A DNA stretch of 64,000 nucleotides from Microbacterium aurantiacum (GCF_002872075.1 NZ_PGGU01000005.1:339726-403725); one strand, 5' to 3'. Counted from the first letter of the stretch, positions 16,953 through 27,681 are shown. Numbers and translations: made by a program. The notes: generated by a model not told the origin, from the sequence alone.

Positions 16953-17025
16953 ACTGCGGCAGTGAGCTCACCGTCGTGGCGGGATCATCCAGACTCACCA
17001 TCGCCATACGAAACGCGTCTTCCAC
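16953..17025 (-). other. Displaced N-terminal segment of the frameshifted GAF-ANTAR gene
   Basis: Twenty-four codons from GTG 17025 (with AGGAGG seven bases upstream) encode VEDAFRMAMVSLDDPATTVS plus SLPQ, which matches the usual start of this protein type. The frame then leaves the GAF frame: one surplus base at or near 16953 must be skipped. The downstream frame has a TGA just before the junction, so there is no way into it from upstream without the shift. Confidence 0.72.
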
Positions 17026-17088
17026 AGCCTGTCCTCCTCTCCTTCCACGTTAGCCGCGAGACAGGAACACCGGCAATGGGGCTCCGAT

Positions 17089-17643
17089 TCAGTGCGATCG
17101 CGTCTGGGGCCCCTCGAAGATCCGCTGGAACAGGAGGTGATCCTGCCACTCCCCCGCGATCTTCAAGTAGGACGGCGCCATCCCGATTCGTTCGAAACCG
17201 TTTCCGGTGAGCACGCGCTGCGAACCGATGTTGTGCAGGAGAGTCGCCGCCTGCAGACGATGCAACCGCAGCTCCTTCCCGGCGTACATCGCGATGCGAT
17301 CGACGGCATGTGACCCCAGCCCACGGTGCAACCGACTGGCATCGATCCAGTAGCCGAGATCCGCGCTCCAGAAAGCGCCGCGCACGATGTTGTTCAGGTT
17401 CACCCGGCCGCGGATCTCGCCGTCGTCCGATTCGATGACGAAGCGGACGCCACGACCGGCCGCCGCATCCTCCACGCAGACGGCGACATGCCGCTCCTGC
17501 TGTTCGGACGTGAAGAAGTCCTCGCTCCGGGTGGGCTCCCACGGAGCCAGATGCGCACGATTCGCGGTATACGCGCGTGCGAGCGCAGCGCCGTCACCGG
17601 TGTGCACCGGACGCAGGATGTGCTCCGCGTCGAGCGCGAACAC
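17089..17643 (-). CDS. GNAT acetyltransferase, RimJ-like
   Basis: 184-aa acetyltransferase. The protein starts MFALDAEHILRPVHTGDGAA and has the RimJ/RimL markers SADLGYWIDASRLHRGLGSH (acetyl-CoA loop) and NIGSQRVLTGNGFERIGMAP followed by YLKIAGEWQDHLLF. The closeness to RimJ suggests N-terminal protein acetylation, but many relatives act on small molecules or antibiotics. The GTG start shares one base with the TAG stop of pdtaR, so the two are cotranscribed. Confidence 0.9.
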   Translation of the reverse strand: MFALDAEHILRPVHTGDGAALARAYTANRAHLAPWEPTRSEDFFTSEQQERHVAVCVEDAAAGRGVRFVIESDDGEIRGRVNLNNIVRGAFWSADLGYWIDASRLHRGLGSHAVDRIAMYAGKELRLHRLQAATLLHNIGSQRVLTGNGFERIGMAPSYLKIAGEWQDHLLFQRIFEGPQTRSH

Positions 17644-18269
17644 TACTTCTTCGGAGCGAGCTGCTCGATGATCGCCTTGGCGACGTCCTGCATGGTCAGA
17701 CGGCGGTCCATCGATGCCTTCTGGATCCAGCGGAACGCCTCCGGCTCGCTCAGGCCCATCTTCTCGTTGAGAAGACCCTTGGCGCGGTCGACCAGCTTGC
17801 GGGTCTCGAAGCGTTCGACCATGTCGGCGACCTCGGCCTCGAGCGTGATGATCTGCTCGTGGCGGGCCAGCGCGATCTCGATCGCAGGGAGGAGATCGTT
17901 CGGCGTGAACGGCTTGACGACGTAGGCGAGAGCGCCCGCTTCGCTCGCACGCTCGACGAGCTCCTTCTGGCTGAATGCCGTGAGCAGCACGACGGGTGCG
18001 ATGTTGCCCTTGTGCAGCTTCTCGGCGGCGCTGATGCCGTCGAGCTGCGGCATCTTGACGTCCATGATCACGAGATCCGGGCGCAGTTCGGTCGCCAGCT
18101 GCACAGCGGTCTCACCGTCGCCGGCCTCGCCGACGACGTCGAAGCCGTTGTCGCGGAGGATCTCGACGATGTCGAGGCGGATCAGCGATTCGTCTTCCGC
18201 GACGACGACGCGTCGGGGTGCGGATGCCGTGGGCTGCTCAGCCTGCTCTTGAGGTTCTTGCTCGGTCAC
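17643..18269 (-). CDS. pdtaR: PdtaR-type response regulator with ANTAR output
   Basis: 208-aa response regulator. Receiver domain residues about 20-135 (RRVVVAEDESLIRLDIVEIL; phosphoacceptor D70 in LVIMDVKMPQLDG; the LLTAF Thr and YVVKPF Lys), then an ANTAR RNA-binding domain at about 145-205 (RKLVDRAKGLLNEKMGLSEP, then LTMQDVAKAI). In mycobacteria the partner kinase is PdtaS and the output is antitermination or RNA-level control. No PdtaS-like histidine kinase gene is present in this window. It sits within 2.7 kb of two GAF-ANTAR genes. A 12-residue acidic tail precedes the receiver. Confidence 0.95.
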   Translation of the reverse strand: MTEQEPQEQAEQPTASAPRRVVVAEDESLIRLDIVEILRDNGFDVVGEAGDGETAVQLATELRPDLVIMDVKMPQLDGISAAEKLHKGNIAPVVLLTAFSQKELVERASEAGALAYVVKPFTPNDLLPAIEIALARHEQIITLEAEVADMVERFETRKLVDRAKGLLNEKMGLSEPEAFRWIQKASMDRRLTMQDVAKAIIEQLAPKK

Positions 18270-18370
18270 AGATCCATCTTAGTGGAGTGGCTGCTGGGAG
18301 CGCGGGCGGAGGCCGTCCGGTGAAGGATCGTTCCCTTCCCCTGCGCTAAAGTCGAAGACGCGATACACGA

Positions 18371-18453
18371 GCCGGCGTGGCGGAATGGCAGACGCGGAGC
18401 ACTCAAAATGCTTTGTCCGAAAGGGCGTGTGGGTTCGAGTCCCACCGCCGGCA
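18371..18453 (+). tRNA. tRNA-Leu (anticodon CAA)
   Basis: An 83-base type II tRNA cloverleaf: acceptor stem GCCGGCG/CGCCGGC, D-stem GCG/CGC, anticodon stem GAGCA/TGCTT with loop CTCAAAA (anticodon CAA, reads UUG), a long variable arm (GTCC/GGGC with a GAAA loop), and T-stem GTGGG/CCCAC with loop TTCGAGT. Long variable arm and anticodon agree on leucine. The terminal CCA is not encoded. A TAAAGT at 18347-18352 is at the right distance to be its -10 box; no clear -35 is visible. Confidence 0.97.
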
Positions 18454-18467
18454 CACAGTGATCGGGA

Positions 18468-19160
18468 TCAGCGCGACCGCTCGGAAAGCGCGGCGATCTC
18501 GGCGAGAACACGCGGATGCGCCAGGATACGGAAGTGTCCACCGGTGTCCAGCCGCACGTTGATCGCACCGGGAAGCTCGCTCCCCTCCGGGATGTGCGGG
18601 TCGAATCTCGCGTAGATCGACACGATCCGTGCGTTCGCGATCGCGTTCTCGGCCAGGCTCAGGATCCCCGGATCGGCGGGTGAGAGCGCCCGCAAGGTCC
18701 TGGTCGGCATCAGACGCGCATACCGGGACCCGCCGAAGGGCGTGGCGACGGCGACCATCGCACGGATCCGGCTCGAGCTGTCTCCGGTCATCACGAGCTT
18801 TCCGGCCAGCCCGCCCTTGCTGTGGGCGACGAGGATCACGTCGGTGAGATCGTGCCGGTGCAGATGCTCGGCGACCTGCTCCGCCAGCTCCGTCACCGGG
18901 CTGAGGTTGCGTTCGAGCAGCTCGACCACATGGACCGGATGACCACGTCGGTGCAGTGCCGCCACCATCGGCTGCATGAACCTCCAGGTCTCGTAGATCC
19001 CCGGAAGGACCACGATGGCGGCTCGCGATCCCGTGCGGAACGAACCGGGGTCGGTGCGATCGAACAGCGCCCTGAGCTGCCAGGTGGCGGCGTACGCGTA
19101 GTCCTGTACCCACCAGCACGCGGCCCTGAGGGCACTGGCCAGCCGCCCGTGGCCACTCAT
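18468..19160 (-). CDS. Alpha/beta hydrolase (esterase/lipase-like)
   Basis: 230-aa alpha/beta-hydrolase. The strand-turn AAIVVLPGIYETWRFMQPMV, the nucleophile elbow ILVAHSKGGLAGKLVM (Ser in A-H-S-K-G) and the late RLDTGGHFRILAHPRVLAEI with the catalytic His are clear. The opening ALRAACWWVQDYAYAATWQL helix looks like a membrane-associated or lid helix. Typical of short actinobacterial triacylglycerol-type lipases; substrate unknown. The ATG at 19160 overlaps the upstream hydrolase's stop by four bases (ATGA), so the two are cotranscribed and translationally coupled. Confidence 0.9.
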   Translation of the reverse strand: MSGHGRLASALRAACWWVQDYAYAATWQLRALFDRTDPGSFRTGSRAAIVVLPGIYETWRFMQPMVAALHRRGHPVHVVELLERNLSPVTELAEQVAEHLHRHDLTDVILVAHSKGGLAGKLVMTGDSSSRIRAMVAVATPFGGSRYARLMPTRTLRALSPADPGILSLAENAIANARIVSIYARFDPHIPEGSELPGAINVRLDTGGHFRILAHPRVLAEIAALSERSR

Positions 19161-19939
19161 CTGGACCCTGGGTGCGACAGGGACGCCGTCATGTGAGCGA
19201 GGATCGCCTCCGCGATGGCATCCGGCGCGGAGTCCTGCACGACATGAGGACGCCCCGGTACCTCGACGAGCGCGCCCCGTGGCGTCGCATCCCGCAGCCG
19301 ACGGCACCACTCCCGCCCTGCCACCGGATCGCGCCCTCCTCTGATCACCAGGCACGGAACGGTCAGCTCTGTCACTGCCTCCTCGATCCGGTACGCCAGC
19401 ATGTGCCGGAGTTGCGTGAGATACCAGGGAACACCGCAACGGAGATAGTCGGAGAAGACGATCGCGTTCGCCCGTGGCGACTCGACAAGGCTGTCCAGCG
19501 CCAGCGCGAGGGATTGCGCTCGCACACTGCGTCGAGCGGCGTCCGCCACCGGCCCGATCATCACCACGTGCGCGACGAGCGCGGGGTGGCGGCGCGCGGT
19601 CTCCACCGCCCATTGCGCACCCATCGAATGCCCGACCAACACGACGGGGCGATCCGCGAGTCTCGCGAGGAGTTCCGCCAGAGCGTCGGCCATCTCCGCC
19701 ACGCCGTGATCCGCTTCGGGCTTGGGCAGCCCGGCGAACCCGGGAAGATCGACCGAGGCGACCGGCGCTGTGCTCGAAAGCGCCTCGTGCAGGCGGGCGA
19801 GATAGCGATGGGACATCCCGATGCCGTGCACCAGCACGAAGAGCGGCGAGGCGACACGAGGATCGGGCCCGGGGCTGGAGATCACGCGGAAGGTCGAACC
19901 GTCCACCGTGTGCCTCGAGGTGCGCGGGCGACTGACCAT
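19157..19939 (-). CDS. Alpha/beta hydrolase
   Basis: 260-aa alpha/beta-hydrolase with oxyanion loop LFVLVHGIGMSHRYLARLHE, nucleophile elbow VVLVGHSMGAQWAVETARRH (GHSMG), the acidic residue in VIRGGRDPVAGREW, and the catalytic His near GRPHVVQDSAPDA. It belongs to the large epoxide hydrolase/hydrolase family with no clear substrate. The longer frame starts at 20008, but that start falls inside the pyk terminator hairpin, so ATG 19939 (MVSRPRTSRHTVDG) is preferred. It is coupled to the next hydrolase by a 4-base overlap. Confidence 0.87.
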   Translation of the reverse strand: MVSRPRTSRHTVDGSTFRVISSPGPDPRVASPLFVLVHGIGMSHRYLARLHEALSSTAPVASVDLPGFAGLPKPEADHGVAEMADALAELLARLADRPVVLVGHSMGAQWAVETARRHPALVAHVVMIGPVADAARRSVRAQSLALALDSLVESPRANAIVFSDYLRCGVPWYLTQLRHMLAYRIEEAVTELTVPCLVIRGGRDPVAGREWCRRLRDATPRGALVEVPGRPHVVQDSAPDAIAEAILAHMTASLSHPGSR

Positions 19940-20006
19940 GCACGTCACGCTAGCGCGGGCTCCGGCCAATGGCGCGGGGCTTGACTCTGAGGGCAAGGAG
20001 CCGGAC

Positions 20007-20048
20007 ACGCAGGAGGACCGAGGTCGTTCGACCCCGGCCCTCCTGCGT
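20007..20048 (-). terminator. Hairpin terminator after pyk
   Basis: A 10-bp perfect outer stem (20007-20016 with 20039-20048) continues as a mismatched inner helix to a 6-base loop, beginning 11 bases past the pyk stop at 20059. It separates pyk from the hydrolase pair. Confidence 0.82.
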
Positions 20049-20058
20049 CATCAGGGCG

Positions 20059-21507
20059 TCAGATGACGGCCTTGTAGATCGGGGCGGCGCCGCCGACGGC
20101 ATCCCCGACCTTGTGCACGCGGATGTCGTTCGTGGAACCGACGATTCCGGGAGGGGAACCGGAGATCACGACGACCTTGTCACCCGTCTCGGCGAGGCCG
20201 GTGGTGAGGAGGTAGGTGTCCACCTGGAGGTACATCAGGTCGGTGTGCTGGACCATGTCGACGAGCGTCGAGCGGATGCCCCACGTCAGCGCCATGCGAC
20301 GGCGGATCCCGGGCTCCGGAGTGAAAGCGAGCATCGGGATGCGTGAGCGCAGACGCGAGAGTCGGCGAGCGGAGTCGCCGGACTGGGTGAACACGCAGAG
20401 GAACTTCGCCTCGACGAACTCCGCGACCTCGAGGGCTGCGAGGGTGATCGCACCACCCTGCGTGCGCGGCTTGTTCGTGAGCGGCGCGATGCGCTCCAGG
20501 CCGTGCTCCTCGGTGGATTCGATGATCCGCGCCATCGTCTCCACGACGATGACCGGATACTCGCCGACGCTGGTCTCGCCGGACAGCATCACGGCGTCGG
20601 CGCCGTCGAGGACGGCGTTGGCGACATCCGAGGTCTCGGCGCGGGTCGGCACCGGGCTGTTGATCATCGACTCGAGCATCTGGGTGGCGACGATGACCGG
20701 CTTGGCCATGCGGCGGGCGAGTTCGACCGCGCGCTTCTGCACGATCGGCACCGCTTCCAGCGGCAGCTCGACGCCGAGGTCACCACGGGCTACCATGATG
20801 CCGTCGAACGCGTCGACGATCCCCTCGAGCGCGTCGACGGCCTGCGGCTTCTCGATCTTGGCGATGACCGGGACCTTGACGCCCTCTTCAGCCATGATCT
20901 CGTGCACCCGCTCGACGTCGCTGGCGTTGCGCACGAACGACAGCGCGATGAGGTCGGCGCCGATGCGCAGACCCCAGCGCAGGTCATCCTCGTCCTTCTC
21001 GCTCAGCGCAGGCACGTTCACGGCCACGCCGGGCAGGTTGATGCCCTTGTTGTTCGAGACGGCGCCGGCGACGATGACCCGAGTCGTGACGGTGACGCCG
21101 TCGGTCTCGATGACCTCGACCTTGACCTTGCCGTCGTCGATGAGGAGGAAGTCGCCTGCGTTGACGTCCTGCGGAAGACCCTTGAACGTCGTTCCGCAGA
21201 TGTCCTTGTTGCCGATGATGTCCTCGGTGGTGATCTTGAAGATGTCACCGACCTCGAGCTCGTAGGGGCCGGCCTCGAACTTGCCGAGGCGGATCTTGGG
21301 GCCCTGCAGGTCGACGAGGATCGCGACCGCACGGCCGGAGTCCTCGGCGGCGCGACGGACGTTCGCGTAGTTGTTCTCGTGCACGGAGTAGTCACCGTGG
21401 CTGAGGTTCAGGCGGGCGACATCCACACCGGCATCGATCAGAGCGCGCACGGTGTCGTAGGTGGATGTGGCAGGGCCCAGTGTGGCGACGATTTTCGCGC
21501 GTCTCAA
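20059..21507 (-). CDS. pyk: Pyruvate kinase
   Basis: 482-aa pyruvate kinase, converting phosphoenolpyruvate and ADP to pyruvate and ATP at the end of glycolysis. N-terminal RRAKIVATLGPATSTYDTVR, the metal-binding LSHGDYSVHEN, DLQGPKIRLGKFE, SEKDEDDLRWGL and VIAKIEKPQAVDALEGIVDA (the active-site Lys and Glu), then GDLGVELPLEAVPIVQKRAV and the C-terminal allosteric domain. The start is a TTG (21507) with GGAG seven bases upstream. It follows gltD by 55 bases on the same strand and is closed by a hairpin, so it may be cotranscribed with gltBD or have its own promoter in that gap. Confidence 0.97.
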   Translation of the reverse strand: MRRAKIVATLGPATSTYDTVRALIDAGVDVARLNLSHGDYSVHENNYANVRRAAEDSGRAVAILVDLQGPKIRLGKFEAGPYELEVGDIFKITTEDIIGNKDICGTTFKGLPQDVNAGDFLLIDDGKVKVEVIETDGVTVTTRVIVAGAVSNNKGINLPGVAVNVPALSEKDEDDLRWGLRIGADLIALSFVRNASDVERVHEIMAEEGVKVPVIAKIEKPQAVDALEGIVDAFDGIMVARGDLGVELPLEAVPIVQKRAVELARRMAKPVIVATQMLESMINSPVPTRAETSDVANAVLDGADAVMLSGETSVGEYPVIVVETMARIIESTEEHGLERIAPLTNKPRTQGGAITLAALEVAEFVEAKFLCVFTQSGDSARRLSRLRSRIPMLAFTPEPGIRRRMALTWGIRSTLVDMVQHTDLMYLQVDTYLLTTGLAETGDKVVVISGSPPGIVGSTNDIRVHKVGDAVGGAAPIYKAVI

Positions 21508-21562
21508 CAGATACTCCAGGGTAGAGGGGGATAGAAATCAGGCGACGGTGCCGCGGCTCAGC

Positions 21563-23029
21563 CTACGCGGGCTGAAGGCCCAGCGCGACATCATCCGGAC
21601 GCACCGGCTCGGGGAGCACGGTGGAGCCCATCAGGTACCGGTCGACGTTCGCAGCCGCCGCACGACCCTCGGCGATCGCCCAGACGATGAGCGACTGTCC
21701 GCGCCCGGCATCGCCGGCGACGAAGACGCCGGGGACGGTGGATTCGTAGGTCGAATCCCGCTGGAACGCACCACGGTCGGTCACCTGCGGACGGGTGTCC
21801 TCGGTGTAGCCGTCCTGCTCGGGGCCGGTGAATCCCATGGCGATCAGCACCAGGTCGGCGGGGATCTCCCGCTCGGTGCCGCTCTTGGGGATGCGACGGC
21901 CGTCGACGTACTCGGTCTCGGCGACCCGGAGAGCTCGAAGCTCGCCGACGTCGTTCGAGAGGAACTCGACGGTGGAGGCGAGGAAGACCCGCTCTCCGCC
22001 CTCCTCATGCGCGGACTGCATCTCGAACAGAGTCGGCATCATCGGCCACGGCTGGTGGTCGGGACGCTCTTCGCCCGGTTGCTTGCCGATCGCGAGGTTG
22101 GTGACGCTGAGCGCGCCCTGGCGGTGAGCGGTTCCGATGCAGTCGGCACCGGTGTCACCGCCGCCGATCACGATGACGTGCTTGCCCTCGGCGGTGATCT
22201 GCTCCGGCACCTTGTCGCCGGCCACGGCGTGATTGGACTCGACCAGGTACTCCATCGCGAAATGCACGCCGGCGAGGTCGCGGCCGGGAATCGGGAGGTC
22301 GCGCGGCACCGTGGACCCTGTGGCGATCACCACTGCGTCGTAGCGCGCGCGGAGGTCGGCCCAGGAGATGTCCCTGCCGATCTCGACGCCCGCGCGGAAC
22401 CGGGTGCCCTCCTCCTGCATCTGACGCAGGCGGGACTCCAGGTGGGTCTTCTCCATCTTGAAGTCCGGGATGCCGTAGCGGAGCAGTCCGCCGATGCGGT
22501 CATCGCGCTCGAAGACGGCGACGGTGTGACCGGCCCTCGTCAACTGCTGAGCGGCCGCGAGGCCAGCGGGACCGGAACCGACGACCGCGACGGTCTTACC
22601 GGTCAGGCGTGCCGGCGGCTGCGCGTCGACCCAGCCCTTCGCGAACGCCTCGTCGATGATCGACACCTCGACCTGCTTGATCGTGACCGCGGGCTGGTTG
22701 ATCCCCAGCACGCAGGAGCTCTCGCACGGAGCGGGGCACAGCCGACCGGTGAACTCCGGGAAGTTGTTCGTGGCGTGCAGACGCTCGATGGCCGCGCGGC
22801 CCTCGCCACGCCAGGTGAGATCGTTCCACTCCGGGATGAGGTTCCCCAGCGGGCAGCCCGAGTGGCAGAACGGCACACCGCAGTCCATGCAGCGGCCGGC
22901 CTGACGGCGCAGCACCGCCTGATCGCCGGCCTGGTAGACCTCTTTCCAGTCCATGATGCGCACGGGCACCGGACGGCGGGCGGGAAGCTCACGCTCGGTG
23001 ACCTTCAGAAAACCTTTGGGATCAGCCAC
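21563..23029 (-). CDS. gltD: Glutamate synthase, small subunit
   Basis: 488-aa NADPH-dependent subunit of glutamate synthase. Two Fe-S cysteine clusters near the N-terminus ([19 protein letters not shown] and [16 protein letters not shown]), the FAD fold [20 protein letters not shown], the NADPH fold [20 protein letters not shown] and the C-terminal [20 protein letters not shown]. It passes electrons to the large subunit. It overlaps gltB by eight bases on the same strand, so the pair is one operon. Confidence 0.97.
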   Translation of the reverse strand: MADPKGFLKVTERELPARRPVPVRIMDWKEVYQAGDQAVLRRQAGRCMDCGVPFCHSGCPLGNLIPEWNDLTWRGEGRAAIERLHATNNFPEFTGRLCPAPCESSCVLGINQPAVTIKQVEVSIIDEAFAKGWVDAQPPARLTGKTVAVVGSGPAGLAAAQQLTRAGHTVAVFERDDRIGGLLRYGIPDFKMEKTHLESRLRQMQEEGTRFRAGVEIGRDISWADLRARYDAVVIATGSTVPRDLPIPGRDLAGVHFAMEYLVESNHAVAGDKVPEQITAEGKHVIVIGGGDTGADCIGTAHRQGALSVTNLAIGKQPGEERPDHQPWPMMPTLFEMQSAHEEGGERVFLASTVEFLSNDVGELRALRVAETEYVDGRRIPKSGTEREIPADLVLIAMGFTGPEQDGYTEDTRPQVTDRGAFQRDSTYESTVPGVFVAGDAGRGQSLIVWAIAEGRAAAANVDRYLMGSTVLPEPVRPDDVALGLQPA

Positions 23030-26000
23030 CGGTCACCTCCAGGATGCGGTTCCACACGATGTCGCCGTCGGGGTCGATTCCCTCGGCGACTGCTTCCTCG
23101 CGCATGCTGCGCACGGCGGCGAAGTCACGCGGAAGCACCTTCACGAAGTCGGATGCGGCCGTCTCGAACCGCTCCAGGATGTCGGCCGCCAGGGGCGAGG
23201 CCGTGCGCTCGACGTGTTCGACGAGCAGACTGCGCAGCACCTCGAGATCCGCACGATCCAGCGGCTCGAGCAGCAGTTCGCCGCTGTCGAACGACTGCGC
23301 GTTGATCTTCTCGGTTCTCAGGGACTGGACGTAGGCCACTCCCCCGGACATGCCGGCGCCGAAGTTGCGACCGGTCGTGCCGAGGATCACCGCGAGACCG
23401 CCGGTCATGTACTCGAGAGCGTGGTCGCCGACGCCTTCGACGACCGCGGTCGCTCCGGAGTTGCGCACCAGGAACCGCTCCCCGACGACGCCCGAGATGA
23501 ACATCGTGCCTGAGGTCGCGCCATAGCCGATCACGTTGCCGGCGATCACGTTCTCGTGAGGTGCGATCTTCGAGCCGCGCGGCGGCCGGATGGTGATGTC
23601 ACCACCGGACAGGCCCTTGCCGACATAGTCGTTCGCATCACCCTCGAGCCGGAGGATGATGCCCGGCGGCAGGAAGGCGCCGAGCGACTGGCCTGCCGTG
23701 CCGTGCAGGGTGATGTCGATGGTCTCGCGGGCGAGACCCGCTGCACCGTGCCGAGCGGTCACCTGGTGACCGAGCATGGTTCCGACTGCGCGCTCCGTGT
23801 TGCTGATGGGCAGGTCGACCAGTACCGGGTCGCCGTTCAGCAGCGCATCCTTGGCCATGTCGATCAGAGCGACGTCGAAGTGCTTCTCGAGTTCGTGGTC
23901 CTGAGTGCGTCCGCTCCGGCGGGGCTCGCCCGCGGGGAACGCGGGGCCTTCGAGCACCGGGCTGAGGTCGAGGCCCTCGGCCTTCCAATGCTCGAGCGCA
24001 CCGTTCACCTCGATGAGCTCGGTGCGGCCGACGATCTCGTCGAGCGAGCGGTAGCCGAGCTCCGAGAGCAGTTCCCGCACCTCCTCGGCGATGAACTCCA
24101 TGAAGTTGACGACGAATTCCGGCTTGCCGGTGAATCGCTCCCGCAGAGCGGGGTTCTGCGTGGCGACGCCGACGGGGCACGTGTCGAGATGGCAGACGCG
24201 CATCATGATGCAGCCGCTGACCACCAGCGGCGCCGTCGCGAATCCGAACTCCTCGGCCCCGAGGAGGGCGCCGATGATCACGTCTCGACCGGTCTTCAGC
24301 TGGCCGTCGACCTGCACGACCACACGATCGCGCATGCCGTTGAGCATCAGGGTCTGCTGCGTCTCGGCGAGTCCGAGTTCCCACGGCGTCCCGGCGTGCT
24401 TCAGCGAGTTCATCGGGCTCGCGCCCGTGCCGCCGTCGTGCCCGGAGACCAGGATGACATCGCTGAGCGCCTTCGCGACACCGGCCGACACCGCGCCGAT
24501 GCCCGACTGGCTGACGAGCTTCGTGTGGATGCGGGCCTCGGGGTTCGCCCGCTTCAGATCGAAGATGAGCTGCTTGAGGTCCTCGATCGAGTAGATGTCG
24601 TGGTGGGGCGGCGGAGAGATCAGTCCGACGCCGGCAGTCGCGTGACGGGTGCGGGCCACCCACGGGTACACCTTGGTCGGCGGCAGCTGGCCGCCCTCGC
24701 CGGGCTTGGCGCCCTGAGCGAGCTTGATCTGGATGTCCTCGGCCTCGGTGAGGTACAGGCTGGTGACGCCGAACCGGCCGGAGGCCACCTGCTTGATCGC
24801 GCTGCGGCGCTCGGGGTCGACGAGGCGATCCGCATCCTCTCCGCCCTCGCCGGTGTTCGACTTGCCGCCGATCCGGTTCATCGCGATCGCGAGCGTCTCG
24901 TGCGCCTCCTGAGAGATCGAGCCGTAGCTCATCGCACCGGTGGAGAAGCGCTTGACGATATCGGAGACGGACTCGACCTCGTCCAGGGGCACCGGTTTGC
25001 GCGTGCCGGTACGCAGCTTGAACAGCCCGCGGAGCGTCTTCAGCTCGGCGGCCTGGTCGTCGACGAGCTTCGTGTACTCGCGGAAGATGTCGTAGCGACG
25101 GGTGCGCGTGGCGTGCTGCAGTTTGAACACCGTCTCCGGGTTGAACAGGTGCGGAGACCCGTCACGGCGCCACTGGTACTCGCCGCCCGTCCAGAGTCGC
25201 TCGTGAGCGCGAGCCGCCGCGTCTTCGGGGTAGGCGTAGTCGTGACGCGCCTGGTTCTCGGCGAAGACCTCTTCGATGCCGATCCCGCCGAGCTTCGATT
25301 CGGTGCGCGTGAAGTACGCGTCGATGAACTCCTGGCTGAGGCCGACCGCCTCGAAGACCTGGGCGCCGGCGTACGAGGACACCGTCGAGATGCCCATCTT
25401 CGACATGATCTTCAGCACGCCCTTGCCGAGCGCGTAGATGAGGTTGCGCACGGCCTTCTCGGGTGTGATCCCCGTGATGTACCCGGTGCGCACGAGGTGC
25501 TCGACGGTCTCCATGGCGAGGTACGGGTTGACGGCAGATGCGCCGTAGCCGATCAACGTGGCCACGTGGTGCACCTCGCGGACGTCACCGGCCTCGACGA
25601 TCAGGCCCACCTTCATCCGGTTCTCGCGGCGGATCAGGTGGTGGTGGACGGCCGACACCATGAGCAGCGACGGGATCGGGACGAGGTCCTTGTTCGAGTC
25701 GCGGTCGGACAGGATGATGAACTCCGCGCCGTTCTCGATGGCCTCGTCGACCTCGGCGCACATCTCAGTGAGACGGTCCTGCAGCGTCTGGGGTCGGGCG
25801 TCGAAGTGGTACAGCCCCCGGATGGTCACGCTGGACCGGTCGGGAAGCGCCCTGTCGATGTGGCGGATCTTCGCCAGTTCGTCGTTGTCGATGACCGGGA
25901 AGTCGAGCGACACCGTACGAGTGTGCTCCGGACCCCAGGTCAGCAGGTTCGACTCCGGCCCGACGCCGAGCTTCAGGCTGGTCACTACTTCCTCGCGGAT

Positions 26001-27602
26001 CGAGTCCAGCGGGGGGTTCGTCACCTGGGCGAACTGCTGGGTGAAGTAGTCGAAGAGCAGCCGCGGGCGCTTGCTGAGGACCGCGATCGGCGTGTCGGAT
26101 CCCATGGCACCGAGCGGCTCGACGCCGTTCTGTCCCATCGGGGTGAGCAGGATGCGCACTTCCTCCTCGGTGTAGCCGAAGGTGCGCTGGCGGCGGGTGA
26201 TCGACGCCGGCGGATGCACGATGTGCTCGCGCTCGGGAAGATCCGCGAGGCGCACGGCGCCCGCATCCAGCCACTCCTGCCAGGGGTGCATGGTCGCGAG
26301 ATCACGCTTGAGCTCTTCGTCCTCGATGATGCGGCGCTGCGCGGTGTCGACGAGGAACATCTTGCCCGGCTGCAGACGCCCGCGGCGCTTGATCCGCTCG
26401 GGCTCGAATGTGAGCACACCGGTCTCGGAGCCGATCACGATCAGCCCGTCGGTCGTCTCGGTCCAGCGGCCGGGACGAAGTCCGTTGCGGTCGAGGGTCG
26501 CGCCCACGAGCGTTCCGTCGGTGAAGATGAGCGCGGCCGGGCCGTCCCAGGGCTCCATCTGGTTCGAGTGGTACTCGTAGAACGACCGGAGCTCCGGCGT
26601 GATGTCCGCCTGCTTCTCGTAGGCCTCCGGGACCATCATCATGATCGCGTGCGGCAGGCTGCGACCGGTGAGGGTGAGCAGCTCGAGCACCTCATCGAAG
26701 GATGCCGAGTCGCTGGCCCCGTCGGTGCAGATCGGCAGCAGCGGCGCCATGTCGCCGAGCAACTCGGACTCCAGCTGCGACTGGCGCGCGCGCATCCAGT
26801 TGCGGTTGCCGCCGACGGTGTTGATCTCGCCGTTGTGCGCGAGCATGCGCAGCGGCTGTGCGAGCGGCCACGACGGGAACGTGTTCGTGGAGTAGCGGGA
26901 GTGCACGACGGCGAGTTCCGAGGCGAACCGCTCGTCCTGCAGGTCAGGGTAGAACGGCTCGAGCTGGAGCGTGGTGACCATGCCCTTGTAGCCGAGGGTG
27001 CGGCTCGACAGCGAGACGAAGTAGGCGCCGAGTTCGTGACCGGCGCGCTTGCGCAGCCGATAGGCGACCCGGTCCAGGGCGATGCCGGTGAGAGGGACGT
27101 CTTCGACGGTCGCTCCCCCGGCGCTCACGAACAGCTGCTCGAAAGCCGGACGGGCTTCGTCTGCGAGCTTTCCGAGATGTTCGTTGACGGTCGGGACCTC
27201 GCGCCATCCGAGGACGCGCAGGCCCTCGGCCCTGGCGATCTTCTCGATGCCGGCCTTCTGCTGGCGGCGCTGCCCCGAATCACGGGGCAGGAACGCGAGG
27301 CCGACGGCGTACTCGCCGACAGGCGGAAGCTCGAACCCGGTCACCGCGCGCAGGAACTCGTCGGGCATCTGCGTGAGGATGCCGGCGCCGTCGCCGGTTC
27401 CGGCATCCGACCCGATCGCACCCCGGTGCTCGAGGTTGCGGAGCGCCTCGAGTGCCAGGGCGATGATGTCGTGCCCTGCCTCGCCACGCAGCGTGGCGAC
27501 CATAGCCAGACCGCAGGCGTCCTTCTCGAACGCAGGGTTGTACATGCCCTGCTTGGCGGGGAAACCCATGCCGGGGGGCGTGCGGAGGTCGCTCGATTCC
27601 AT
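23022..27602 (-). CDS. gltB: Glutamate synthase, large subunit
   Basis: 1526-aa subunit that makes glutamate from 2-oxoglutarate and glutamine-derived ammonia. The class II amidotransferase domain opens at [18 protein letters not shown]; the Cys of DACGLAM is the expected mature N-terminal nucleophile, implying about 30 residues of propeptide. The FMN-binding synthase domain contains [20 protein letters not shown] and [20 protein letters not shown]. The 3Fe-4S cysteines are in [20 protein letters not shown], and the C-terminal beta-helix domain follows. It is read before gltD, with an 8-base overlap. No GlnR-type half-sites are evident in the 79 bases upstream. Confidence 0.98.
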   Translation of the reverse strand: MESSDLRTPPGMGFPAKQGMYNPAFEKDACGLAMVATLRGEAGHDIIALALEALRNLEHRGAIGSDAGTGDGAGILTQMPDEFLRAVTGFELPPVGEYAVGLAFLPRDSGQRRQQKAGIEKIARAEGLRVLGWREVPTVNEHLGKLADEARPAFEQLFVSAGGATVEDVPLTGIALDRVAYRLRKRAGHELGAYFVSLSSRTLGYKGMVTTLQLEPFYPDLQDERFASELAVVHSRYSTNTFPSWPLAQPLRMLAHNGEINTVGGNRNWMRARQSQLESELLGDMAPLLPICTDGASDSASFDEVLELLTLTGRSLPHAIMMMVPEAYEKQADITPELRSFYEYHSNQMEPWDGPAALIFTDGTLVGATLDRNGLRPGRWTETTDGLIVIGSETGVLTFEPERIKRRGRLQPGKMFLVDTAQRRIIEDEELKRDLATMHPWQEWLDAGAVRLADLPEREHIVHPPASITRRQRTFGYTEEEVRILLTPMGQNGVEPLGAMGSDTPIAVLSKRPRLLFDYFTQQFAQVTNPPLDSIREEVVTSLKLGVGPESNLLTWGPEHTRTVSLDFPVIDNDELAKIRHIDRALPDRSSVTIRGLYHFDARPQTLQDRLTEMCAEVDEAIENGAEFIILSDRDSNKDLVPIPSLLMVSAVHHHLIRRENRMKVGLIVEAGDVREVHHVATLIGYGASAVNPYLAMETVEHLVRTGYITGITPEKAVRNLIYALGKGVLKIMSKMGISTVSSYAGAQVFEAVGLSQEFIDAYFTRTESKLGGIGIEEVFAENQARHDYAYPEDAAARAHERLWTGGEYQWRRDGSPHLFNPETVFKLQHATRTRRYDIFREYTKLVDDQAAELKTLRGLFKLRTGTRKPVPLDEVESVSDIVKRFSTGAMSYGSISQEAHETLAIAMNRIGGKSNTGEGGEDADRLVDPERRSAIKQVASGRFGVTSLYLTEAEDIQIKLAQGAKPGEGGQLPPTKVYPWVARTRHATAGVGLISPPPHHDIYSIEDLKQLIFDLKRANPEARIHTKLVSQSGIGAVSAGVAKALSDVILVSGHDGGTGASPMNSLKHAGTPWELGLAETQQTLMLNGMRDRVVVQVDGQLKTGRDVIIGALLGAEEFGFATAPLVVSGCIMMRVCHLDTCPVGVATQNPALRERFTGKPEFVVNFMEFIAEEVRELLSELGYRSLDEIVGRTELIEVNGALEHWKAEGLDLSPVLEGPAFPAGEPRRSGRTQDHELEKHFDVALIDMAKDALLNGDPVLVDLPISNTERAVGTMLGHQVTARHGAAGLARETIDITLHGTAGQSLGAFLPPGIILRLEGDANDYVGKGLSGGDITIRPPRGSKIAPHENVIAGNVIGYGATSGTMFISGVVGERFLVRNSGATAVVEGVGDHALEYMTGGLAVILGTTGRNFGAGMSGGVAYVQSLRTEKINAQSFDSGELLLEPLDRADLEVLRSLLVEHVERTASPLAADILERFETAASDFVKVLPRDFAAVRSMREEAVAEGIDPDGDIVWNRILEVTGG

Positions 27603-27681
27603 GCGGTACCGTCCTCAGATCTTCAAGTGACCCGGGGACGTCATTGGCCGGGCGATGCGATGGGTCCTCACGGACTGGCGG

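Noticed and set aside
27603..27681. GlnR-type operator upstream of gltB
   Set aside because: No GTnAC/GAAAC pentamers at 11-bp spacing could be found in the gap between lgt and gltB.
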